Of a DNA stretch of 15,445 nucleotides, positions 7,095 through 14,600 are shown piece by piece. Made by a program: the position numbers and the translations under genes. Position 1 is the stretch's first letter. Every line of letters starts with the position of its first letter. The stretch spans positions 1-15,445 of the forward strand of contig CAYLZW010000124.1 of the NCBI GenBank assembly GCA_964388085.1, written 5' to 3'. Under the pieces are notes generated by a model. It saw only the letters and a program-made list of their open reading frames with translations. It was not told where the DNA came from and searched no databases. Source of the stretch: CAYLZW01 sp964388085. Its GTDB lineage: Bacteria > Myxococcota > UBA727 > CAYLZW01.

Positions 7095-8054
7095 TTACTT
7101 CATGACCTCGAGCAGGGTCACCTGGAACACGAGCATTCCCGCCGGCGCCCCCGGGCGCATGGGGGTCTCGCCGTACGCGAGCTCGGCCGGGATCCAGAAC
7201 AGGTAGGTGTCGCCCTCGTCCATGAGCTGCAGGCCCTCGGTCCAGCCCTTGATGACGCCGCCGAGCGGGAACATCGCCGGCTCGCCGCGGGTGACGCTCG
7301 AGTCGAACATCTTCCCCGACGTGTCCCAGCCCGTGTAGTGCACCTTCACGCGATCGGCCGCGCTCGGCTTCTGACCGCCGCTCTTGTCCTCGAGCGCCTT
7401 GTAGGCGAGGCCGCTGGCGGTCTTCTTGGCGTCCGCCGGCGGCGCCTTCAGATCCTTCGGCGGGTCGGGCAAGGGCGGCGGCTCGGGCATCTTCTCGACG
7501 CTGATGAGCTCGACGTCGAAGGTGAGCTGGCCCGCGGGCGCGCCCGGACGCATGGGCGTCTCTCCGTAGGCGAGCTTGGCGGGGATCCAGAAGCGGCGCT
7601 TCTCGCCCACGGTCATGAGCTGCAGGCCCTCGGTCCAGCCGGGGATGACGCGGTTCAGCGCGAAGGTCGCCGGGCGGCCGCGCGTCACGGAGCTGTCGAA
7701 CATCTTCCCGTCGCTGGTCCAGCCCGTGTAGTGCACGGTGACGCGATCGTACTTGCCCGGCTTGTCGCTGCCGGTGCCCTTCTGCAGCACCTTCGAGGCG
7801 AGGCCGGACTCGGTCTTCTCCGCGTCCGCGGGCGGCGCAGCGACGTCGGCAGGGGCCTCGACGGTCTTCGGCGCCTCGGAGCCAGGCGCCCTGGTCGGGT
7901 TCGTCGCCGGGGTGTCGGACTTCTTCTCGTCGGTCTTCTTCTCGTCGGCGGGCTTTTCGTCGCTCGCCTTGCTGTCGCCCGTGGGCGGCGACTGGCAGGC
8001 GGCTGCGAGCGCCGTGGCGAGGGCGAGGGCGAGGGCGTAGGTGAGATGCTTCAT
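7095..8054 (-). CDS. Lipoprotein with two FKBP-type peptidyl-prolyl isomerase domains
   Basis: The product is 319 residues. The signal peptide MKHLTYALALALATALAAAC ends in a lipobox-like AAAC (Cys20). A Lys/Asp/Glu-rich, then Pro/Ala-rich linker runs to about residue 70. Two FKBP domains follow, about 95-187 and 225-317. Each has VHYTGW, GKMFDSS, VI-GW-EGLQLM and FWIP-LAYGE followed by TPMRPGAPAG before the last strand. The domains and the linkers in front of them (APPADAEKT and APPADAKKT) are clearly an internal duplication. FKBPs catalyse cis-trans isomerisation of X-Pro bonds, here probably in the periplasm on envelope proteins. The signal peptide decides the start; a GTG at 8141 in the same frame would bury it. 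No clear ribosome site precedes this ATG, but TATACC lies six bases before it, compatible with a leaderless transcript. Confidence 0.92.
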   Translation of the reverse strand: MKHLTYALALALATALAAACQSPPTGDSKASDEKPADEKKTDEKKSDTPATNPTRAPGSEAPKTVEAPADVAAPPADAEKTESGLASKVLQKGTGSDKPGKYDRVTVHYTGWTSDGKMFDSSVTRGRPATFALNRVIPGWTEGLQLMTVGEKRRFWIPAKLAYGETPMRPGAPAGQLTFDVELISVEKMPEPPPLPDPPKDLKAPPADAKKTASGLAYKALEDKSGGQKPSAADRVKVHYTGWDTSGKMFDSSVTRGEPAMFPLGGVIKGWTEGLQLMDEGDTYLFWIPAELAYGETPMRPGAPAGMLVFQVTLLEVMK

Positions 8055-8060
8055 GCGCGC

Positions 8061-8066
8061 GGTATA
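8061..8066 (-). promoter_or_regulatory. Possible -10 element for a leaderless FKBP transcript
   Basis: TATACC on the minus strand ends six bases before the FKBP ATG, so initiation at the usual distance would start at the ATG itself. The region also lacks a Shine-Dalgarno sequence. The matching -35 is poor (CTGGTG, 17 bases upstream), so this is tentative. Confidence 0.3.
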
Positions 8067-8110
8067 GCGCGCCCCGAAGCGCTCACCAGCAGGGTTTCTG
8101 CAGGGGCGCG

Positions 8111-8148
8111 CGGCGGCTCCGTCACTCGGCGGCTCCGTCACTCGGCGG
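8111..8148. repeat. 16-base tandem repeat, 2.4 copies
   Basis: The unit cggcggctccgtcact occurs at 8111-8126 and again, identically, at 8127-8142, followed by a partial third copy (cggcgg). It lies in the 133-base space between the FHA gene and the FKBP gene, about 57 bases upstream of the FKBP start. It may be replication slippage or a spaced protein-binding site. Confidence 0.85.
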
Positions 8149-8173
8149 TCTTGTCGCCCGCGCGGCCGACGTC

Positions 8174-8187
8174 GGCGCCCCGGCGCC
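8174..8187 (-). terminator. Hairpin immediately after the FHA gene stop
   Basis: GGCGC and GCGCC (five perfect pairs, four-base loop) lie directly after the FHA stop codon. Beside it 8165-8176 is a perfect 12-base palindrome, GCCGACGTCGGC. There is no T-run, so an intrinsic terminator is uncertain; it could also be an mRNA-stabilising hairpin. Confidence 0.3.
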
Positions 8188-9519
8188 TCAACGACGCTTC
8201 GGCCGGACGACCTTCGGCTTCTTCTTGCCGCCGGCGACGTCGTACTCGCCCGTGTCCGCCTTGGCGGGGCCCGCTTGCGAGGCGCCGTTGGCCGCGCGCG
8301 GCGAGCGCACGTTCTCGAAGTCGCCGTCGACGTAGGCCGCGCCCGCCATGGCGCTCTTGTCGATCAGCATGGTGGAGGGCCGGCGGGGCTTGGCGTCGTC
8401 GTCGCTGGCGGCGCTCTGGCCGCCGTCCTCGTCGAGGAAGCCGAGGCTGAGCGAGAAGTCGCAGATGTCGAGGCGGTCGCCGATGCCGAAGGGCGCCGAG
8501 CCCGTGAGCTGCTTGCCGTTCAGCTTGCAGCCGTTCTGGCTGCCGAGGTCGTGCACCAAAAAGCCGTCCGCCTCCTGCGAGATGCGCACGTGACGACGAG
8601 AGATGCTCTTGTGGCCGATGGAGATGTCGCAGCTCTGGGAGCGGCCGATGACGATCTGCTCCCCGACGAGCGCGAAGCGATGCGTGCCCTCGGGCCCCGT
8701 CAAGGTCAGCACCGGCGTCTTCTCGCTGGCCTGCTCCACGCCTGTGACGCGCACCTTGTAGTGACCGACGCCAATGATGTCGCCCGCGAGCAGCGGCCGC
8801 GGCTCGGTGACCTTCTCGCCGTTCACGTAGGTGCCGTTGGCGGAGCCGAGGTCCTGCACCCAGAGGGCGGCGCCGCGCTTCTCGATCTTGGCGTGCTTGC
8901 GCGAGAGCGCGCGGTCGTCGAGGTGCACGTCGGCCGTGTGCTCGCGGCCGATGACGAGCTCCGGCCCCGTGAGCGGCACGCGCAACAGCTCGTCGCCCTT
9001 CAGCTCGACGACCACCTCGGGCATCGCGCCCTTCTTGCCCGAGCCCGACGACGACGGCGGCGGCGAGGGGGCGGGCGCCTTGGGCGGCGGCGGCGTAGCG
9101 CTTTCTCCGCGCGACTTCGCGGAGGGGGTGGCGGCCGACGTCGCCGGGCGCTGCAGCGCGGGCGGCGCCGGCGGCGGAGGGGGCAGCCCGCCGGCCTTGC
9201 CGTCCATGGCGACCGAGGGGGGAGGAGGCTTCGCGGGGGCCGCCAGCAGCGCGTCGAGATCGGCCAGATCGTCGTCGAGGATGTCGTCCTCGGCGTCGGT
9301 CGACGGCGCGGGCTTGGGAGCCGGCGCGGGCGGAGCGGCGGCCGCCGCCATCGCGGGCGGCGACGAGCGCGCGCCCTCGCGTACGGGGCGGATGATGAGC
9401 CCCTCGCCGTCGGTGCGCACCTCGAGGCGCGTGTCTTTGTCGATGCCGAGCAGCTCGAGGATCGGCTTGTCGATGATCAGCCCCAGGCTGTTGCCCACAG
9501 CGGTGAGGGTCTTGATCAT
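8188..9519 (-). CDS. AbrB/MazE-like N-terminus fused to two FHA domains
   Basis: The product is 443 residues. Residues 1-48 (MIKTLTAVGNSLGLIIDKPI, then LLGIDKDTRLEV and GLIIRPVRE) look like an AbrB/SpoVT/MazE swapped-hairpin DNA-binding domain. A long Pro/Ala-rich, partly acidic linker runs to about 165. FHA domain 1 (about 185-258) has the phosphothreonine-binding residues G191-R192, S206, H209 and N228-G229. FHA domain 2 (about 285-360) has G292-R293, S307, H310 and N329-G330. The tail is Lys/Arg-rich (KKKPKVVRPKRR) and includes RRPSTMLID, a possible kinase site. No signal peptide is present, so it is cytoplasmic. A phosphorylation-responsive DNA-binding regulator linked to Ser/Thr kinases is inferred. 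The ATG at 9519, with AAGGGA just upstream, is chosen because the AbrB-like motif starts there; the same frame continues upstream without coding character, overlapping thyX. Confidence 0.9.
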   Translation of the reverse strand: MIKTLTAVGNSLGLIIDKPILELLGIDKDTRLEVRTDGEGLIIRPVREGARSSPPAMAAAAAPPAPAPKPAPSTDAEDDILDDDLADLDALLAAPAKPPPPSVAMDGKAGGLPPPPPAPPALQRPATSAATPSAKSRGESATPPPPKAPAPSPPPSSSGSGKKGAMPEVVVELKGDELLRVPLTGPELVIGREHTADVHLDDRALSRKHAKIEKRGAALWVQDLGSANGTYVNGEKVTEPRPLLAGDIIGVGHYKVRVTGVEQASEKTPVLTLTGPEGTHRFALVGEQIVIGRSQSCDISIGHKSISRRHVRISQEADGFLVHDLGSQNGCKLNGKQLTGSAPFGIGDRLDICDFSLSLGFLDEDGGQSAASDDDAKPRRPSTMLIDKSAMAGAAYVDGDFENVRSPRAANGASQAGPAKADTGEYDVAGGKKKPKVVRPKRR

Positions 9520-9564
9520 CGGATTCCCTTGCCTTTCCGGTCTCAGCGCGCTGGTTTGCCCACG

Positions 9565-9594
9565 GTTATAACGGGGCTGGATGGCGGGGGTAAA
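9565..9594 (-). promoter_or_regulatory. Candidate promoter of the AbrB-FHA gene
   Basis: On the minus strand TTTACC (9589-9594) and TATAAC (9565-9570) are 18 bases apart. TATAAC is a five-of-six match to the -10 consensus and an AT-rich island in a GC-rich region. Transcription would start near 9558, leaving a leader of about 40 bases. Confidence 0.5.
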
Positions 9595-9634
9595 GTTTGC
9601 TCGGGGCCGCGCGCGCTGCCGGCGGACGCCGCCA

Positions 9635-9663
9635 AGGGGTTCGACCCGCTGGCGCGAGCCCCT
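9635..9663 (+). promoter_or_regulatory. Stem-loop in the thyX leader
   Basis: AGGGGTTCG (9635-9643) pairs with CGAGCCCCT (9655-9663) over nine positions including one G-U pair, with an 11-base loop. It ends 39 bases before the thyX start. There is no T-run, so a leader RNA structure or protein site is more likely than a terminator. No plus-strand promoter for thyX was convincing. Confidence 0.35.
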
Positions 9664-9702
9664 CTTCCGTCTCGAGCCATGCCGTGATCTGAAGGCCGGG
9701 AG

Positions 9703-11310
9703 ATGCCGCTCAAGCTCAAGTCCCCGCCGCCGCGCGTGCAGCTGACGAAGGTGTTCACGACGCCCTTCGACAACGCCGTCGCCACCGCGCGCACCTGCTA
9801 CTCGAGCCGCATCATCACCGACGAGGACGTGGCGCAAAAGCCCGCGCTCCGGGACCGCATCGCCGAGAGCATCTACCTCGCCGGGCACCACACGACGCTG
9901 CAGCACGCGCACTTCCAGTTCACGCTCGAGAACGTCAGCCGGCAGGCGCTGTGGTCGTTCTTCCACGCGCACCCGTTCTACAACTCCGAGCAGGTGAGCC
10001 AGCGCTACGTCGAGGTCAAGGCTGGCCGCGTGCTCGTGCCCGACCTCGGCGACGCGACCTTGACCGAGCGCTTCGAGGCCTGCGCGCTCCGGCAGATGGA
10101 GAGCTACCAGCGCCTCTTGCGTGACCTCGAGCCCGCCGTCAGCGCGGTCTACTACGGCGTCTTTCCGGCCCGAAGGGATCGCGCGACCGGCGAGCCGCTG
10201 AGCCACTCGCGTAAGTACAAGCGCTACCACCAGGCGGTGAAGAAGCGCTGCCAGGAGGTCGCGCGCTACGTGCTGCCCATCGGCACGCACGCGCACCTCT
10301 ACCACACCATCAGCGGGCTCACGCTGCACCGCTATCACCGCGTCGCCGAGGCGCAGGACTGCCCGAGCGAGCAGCGCCTCGTCGTCGACGAGATGATGCG
10401 GCAGGTGTCGGAGGTGGACCCGAGCTTCTTCGCCAAGGCCGAGGCGACGCTGCCCGAGGCGGAGACGCACGAGGCGCTCGTGCTCGCGCGCGCTCGCGCA
10501 GGGCGACGAACCGCGGACGACGCGGCCGCCTTCTGTCAGGAGTTCGACGCCTCGCTCGAGGGCCGGGGCTCAAAGCTCGTCGACATGACGCGCGCGCCCG
10601 GCGCCGTCATCGCGGCGGCCCTGCGCGAGGCCTTCGGGCTGCCGGCGAGCGCGCTCTCCGACGACGACGCCGTGGCGCTCGCGCTCGACCCGAAGCACAG
10701 CCCCTACCTCGGCGAGGCGCTGAACCTCGGCACGCTGTCGAAGGGCATGCGCGCGCTCGAGCTCGTGTCCTTCACGTTCAAAAAGCGCCTCTCGCACTCC
10801 GCCGACAGCCAGGCGCAGCGGCATCGCATGACGCCCGGCGCGCGGCCGGTGCTGTGGACCCAGATGACGCCCGGCCGCCCCGACTACGTCACGCCGGCGG
10901 TGCTCGAGCACGAGCTCGCCCAAGGCGCCAAGCGGCTCTACGACGAGGAGATGCAGCGCAGCTGGGAGGACATCGCCTTCCTCGCGGAGCGCGGCGTCTC
11001 GCCCGAGGCCTGGCAGTACCTGCTGCCGAACGCCGTCAACGTGCGCTTCACCGAGTCGGGCTCGCTGCTCGACCAGCACCACAAGTGGACCACGCGCCTC
11101 TGCTACAACGCGCAGGAAGAGATCTGGCGCACCACCCTCGACGAGGTGCGCCAGGTCGCCGAGCGCGCGCCCGAGCTGTCCGCGTTCCTGTTGCCGCCCT
11201 GTGGGCTGCGCGATCGCGCGGGGCAGAAGCCGGTCTGTCCCGAAGGCGAGCGCTTCTGTGGCGTGAAGGTCTGGCGCCTCCCGCGCAACGAGCTGCTGCG
11301 GGTGCTGTGA
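9703..11310 (+). CDS. thyX: FAD-dependent thymidylate synthase, double-length ThyX-like
   Basis: The product is 535 residues, about twice a classical ThyX. ThyX makes dTMP from dUMP using FAD and methylenetetrahydrofolate. The N-terminal half has LAGHHTTLQHAHFQFTLENV (59-78), YNSEQVSQRYVE (93-104, near the ThyX motif end) and ARYVLPIGTHAHLYHTISGL (187-206). The C-terminal half repeats the pattern: SHSADSQAQRHRMTPGARP (364-382), YLLPNAVNVRFTESGSLLDQ (439-458) and RLCYNAQEEIW (465-475), the last being very ThyX-like. The RHR of the classical signature is missing in the first half and present only in the second, so the signature appears split between halves. The extreme C-terminus has three cysteines (500, 512, 519). 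The start ATG is preceded by AAGG at seven bases. It diverges from the FHA gene, with 183 bases shared between them. Confidence 0.85.
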   Translation: MPLKLKSPPPRVQLTKVFTTPFDNAVATARTCYSSRIITDEDVAQKPALRDRIAESIYLAGHHTTLQHAHFQFTLENVSRQALWSFFHAHPFYNSEQVSQRYVEVKAGRVLVPDLGDATLTERFEACALRQMESYQRLLRDLEPAVSAVYYGVFPARRDRATGEPLSHSRKYKRYHQAVKKRCQEVARYVLPIGTHAHLYHTISGLTLHRYHRVAEAQDCPSEQRLVVDEMMRQVSEVDPSFFAKAEATLPEAETHEALVLARARAGRRTADDAAAFCQEFDASLEGRGSKLVDMTRAPGAVIAAALREAFGLPASALSDDDAVALALDPKHSPYLGEALNLGTLSKGMRALELVSFTFKKRLSHSADSQAQRHRMTPGARPVLWTQMTPGRPDYVTPAVLEHELAQGAKRLYDEEMQRSWEDIAFLAERGVSPEAWQYLLPNAVNVRFTESGSLLDQHHKWTTRLCYNAQEEIWRTTLDEVRQVAERAPELSAFLLPPCGLRDRAGQKPVCPEGERFCGVKVWRLPRNELLRVL

Positions 11311-11328
11311 GCCGCCCGGCCCCGGCGC

Positions 11329-11505
11329 TCACACGCGATGCAGCGGACCCGGCCGGCGCGGACGGCGCTGCTCGAGCTGCACCTCGCGAAAGGCCTCGGC
11401 GAGCTCTCCCTCGGGTCCGACGATGCGCAAGAACACGCGACGACGCTGGCGAGCGAGCGGGCCGCGGCTCGTGCGGAGGCGACGGACCGTTGCGCACAAA
11501 GCCAT
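11329..11505 (-). CDS. Possible small basic protein, 58 residues (uncertain)
   Basis: This is an ATG-to-TGA frame that begins MALCATVRRLRTSRGPLARQ and includes RRVFLRIVGPEGELAEAFRE before an Arg/Pro-rich end. The middle reads like a short beta strand followed by an acidic helix, unlike the Arg/Ala noise of most shadow frames here, and the whole is very basic. The upstream ribosome site is weak (GGGGGT). Codon third positions are less GC-rich than in neighbouring genes. It lies between thyX and the giant exported protein. I do not recognise a family; it may be chance. Confidence 0.35.
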   Translation of the reverse strand: MALCATVRRLRTSRGPLARQRRRVFLRIVGPEGELAEAFREVQLEQRRPRRPGPLHRV

Positions 11506-11589
11506 AGGACCCCCGGGACATGCAGGGCAGGCCGCGATCGACCTCGAGAGAGGCCCCCGCGCCAGCCGGTTACGCAGAGCGTTATCGGC

Positions 11590-11605
11590 CGGCGCGCAGG
11601 CGCCG
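11590..11605 (-). terminator. Hairpin downstream of the giant exported protein gene
   Basis: CGGCGC and GCGCCG form six perfect pairs around a four-base loop, about 49 bases after the stop at 11654. No T-run follows on either strand, so function as an intrinsic terminator is uncertain. The rest of 11506-11653 shows nothing I can name. Confidence 0.3.
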
Positions 11606-11653
11606 TTGTGGGGAACTGTGCGTGATCTGCCGGCCGCTCCCGACCCGGCGGGC

Positions 11654-14600
11654 TCAGGCCGGACAGTCGGATGGGCAGGTGCTCTCCTCGCCGAGCTCGC
11701 AGTTCTGGTTGCCACAGTCCGGGCTCCCCTCGTCGCCGCCCAGGCCGCCGCCGCCGCAGTCCGAGGGGCAGGTCGCGGAGGTCTCGCCGTCTTCGCACGC
11801 GTAGTTGCCGCACCAGCAGTCCACCGGACAGCTCGTGTGATCTTCTCCGGCGTCGCAGACGAAGTTGCTGCCGCAGCCGGACAAGCTGTCGAGGTAGGAG
11901 GTCGGGTCGCGCCCGGCGAGCAGCTCGCTGCCGTCGGGCTCGCCGTCGTCGTCGTAGTCGGACACGAACGGATCCGGGTCCTCGCCGTCGAGCGCCCAGT
12001 CAGCGTCGAAGTCAGGGTCGTAGTCGAAGGTGCCGAGCGCGAGCTCCTCGCTCGCGCGCAGGCCGTCACCGTCGTAGTCGAAGTCGTTCTCGCCGCAGTC
12101 CCGTGCACAGTAGAGGCGCTCGTCGACGGGAGCGGCGCTGTCGCAGATGCCGTTGCCGCACAGGTCCGGGCCGCAATCGGCGGGGCAGCTCGTGCTGTCC
12201 TCGTTCGGGTCGCAGATCGCGTTGCCGCACACGCCGGCGCCGCAGTCCTGCGGGCAGGAGCTCACCTCGCCGTGCTCGCACCGACCATTTTGGCAGGTGC
12301 CTGGGGTGCCCTCTGCGCAGTCGCTCGGGCACAGCGACTCCTCGCCCGTTTGGCACTGACAGTCGCCGCAGGTCGGCCCGTAGTTGACGAAGCGGACCGC
12401 GTCGCTGTCGAGGCCGCTCGAGGAGACCACCCGCTCCGGGCTCAAGGTGGCGCCGAGCGCGCCGCACCAGCCCTCGAGCCCCTGGGTGACCGGCGCGCCG
12501 CCGCCGTGGACGCGATAGGTGTGCAGCTCGAGCAAGGAGCCCGCCTCCTGCAAGACCACCTGCGCGCTCACCGACGGCACGCTGGAGTTGGCGTAATGGG
12601 AGAGCCCCTGCACGTCGATGATGAGCTCCCGGTTCGGCGCCGTGCCGCGCACCTCCCAGGCGGCGTTCGTCCTCGGCGTGGAGACGAGGTCGGCCCAGGC
12701 GAAGGCCACGAAGGCGTTGTCCGCGTCCGCCCAGGGGAACTGGGAAAAGGAGGGATACGCGCGTGAGGCGAGCGGAGCGAACAGGATGCGGCCGTCGAGG
12801 TCGAGCCACACCTCGCTCACCCGGCGGCCGAAGTAATGGAACGGGAACGCGAGCGGGATGGGACCGGCGACGTGCGTGTCGCCGCCGAGCAGGAGCGGGT
12901 TCTGGAACGGGGCGATCGCGGGCGCGAACGGGATGACGCTCAGGCCCGGCTCGACGCATGGGTCCGCCTCGTCGAGCGCGCCGTCGCAGTCGTTGTCGGC
13001 GCCGTCGCCGCACACCTCGGGCCCGGCCGCGCGCACCTGCTCGCAGACGGGCGCGCCGTCGACGCACGAGAGCTCGCCGTCGCCGCACACGCCCTGCTGT
13101 CCGCCCACGGCGCAGGGGCCGAGCTTGTCGACGCTGCCGTCGCAGTCGTCGTCGACGCCGTTACAGACCTCGCTGGCGCCCGGGTACACGGCCGCGGCGC
13201 CCTCGGCGCAGTCGCCGCTGCAGATGTCGTAGCCGTCACCGTCGTCGTCGGCGGCCAGGCAGCGTCCGGCGCTGCGGAGGCTGACCTCGACGGTGATGGT
13301 CCTGCTGCCGCTGCCGTATGGATCGACGAAGACGTACTGCCGGCGGCCCTGGAACGACTGGACGACGTCGCCCGCCGGTTGGCAGTTCGGCTCGCCGCCG
13401 GTGCAGGCGGCGTCCCCGTCGGACATCACCACGCCGGCAGCGTCGTTGCCGACGAGGCGGATCTCGACGTCGGTCATCGTCGGCACGTCGACGGTGAGCG
13501 CCTTCGCCATGCCCGGCGGCGCACAGCTCGACTCGAACATCTCCTGGTCGAGGGTGAGCGTGAAGCGGCCGCCGAGCCCGACGGGGACGCCGAGCGCGCC
13601 GCAGTCCTGCGCACGCACGGCGAGCGGCAACGCCCCTTGCGGGCACCCGAGCGGGGCGGACGCCGGCACGGCGCAGACGTCGTAGCTGCCCGGCGACAGG
13701 CCCGTCGTCGGCACGAACAGCAGGTCGGCCTCACCGTCGCCGCTGCCGCTGCCAAAGTCGTTCGGCACGGTCCGCAACGGCACGGCGGCGCCGCCGGCGC
13801 TCGGCACGGCGACGATGCGGTTCCCCGGGAACATCCGGCCGCGCACGAAGAACAGCCCGTCCTCGACGACGCTGCTCGGGCTCAGCTCCCACAGCTCGGG
13901 CTGCACGGCGCCGAGCAGGTGCGACCAGGTGAACGCGAGCTGCTGCGTCTTTTCGGTCTCGAGCAGCACGCGGTAGTCGCCGACGGGCAGCGTGCCGGAG
14001 GTGAACGTCAACAGGACCCGCTGTCCGTCGGGCATGCGGACGAACGTGCCCTGCGCGGCGACGCCACCGGCGAGCGGCTCCACCCGGAAGGTCCAGGTGG
14101 CGGGAGCGCCGAGCGCTGTGTCGCTGAACCGCCCGAGATCGTCGACGGTGGCGTGCATCTCGAGGCCGGCGAGATCGGTGTCGGCCGGCACCTCGGTCCG
14201 GTCGAAGCGCAGGTCGAGCGGCTCGGGGGCGAAGCTCGGCGGCGGCGGACCCGGCGCGAACGGCGCGATGGGCGCGGCGACGCCGTCGTAGCGGAAGCTC
14301 AGCGCGTAGGGCGCGCCCGGCAGCAGCTGCGCGCCGCCGGTGTGCGCGAACACGAAGGTCTCGCTCTTGCCGATGATGACGAGGGGCACGCTCGGGTTCT
14401 TGCCGCTCTCGTCGCTGAAGTCGGCGCCGCTGAGCTTGCTCGGGTTCAGCATGTCACCGGCGAAGAACAGCTGGCCGCCGTCCTCGTTGCCGTCGCCGTT
14501 GTAGAACACGAGCCGCGGCGCCTTGGCGAGGAAGGGCGGCGAGACGACGTCGATGTTCGTGCCGGTCAAGCGCACCACGTAGGGGGTGCCCGTGCTCGGC

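Noticed and set aside
8055..8141. An upstream GTG start for the FKBP lipoprotein at 8141
   Set aside because: It would place 29 residues before an excellent lipoprotein signal peptide and lies in the tandem repeat.
9637..9647. GGGTTCGACCC-like sequence resembling a tRNA T-loop
   Set aside because: The flanks do not form a five-pair T-stem, and no anticodon or acceptor stem is found nearby.
9520..10470. N-terminal extension of the AbrB-FHA frame back to 10470
   Set aside because: It would overlap thyX on the other strand, has low-complexity composition, and the AbrB-like domain begins naturally at 9519 with a ribosome site.
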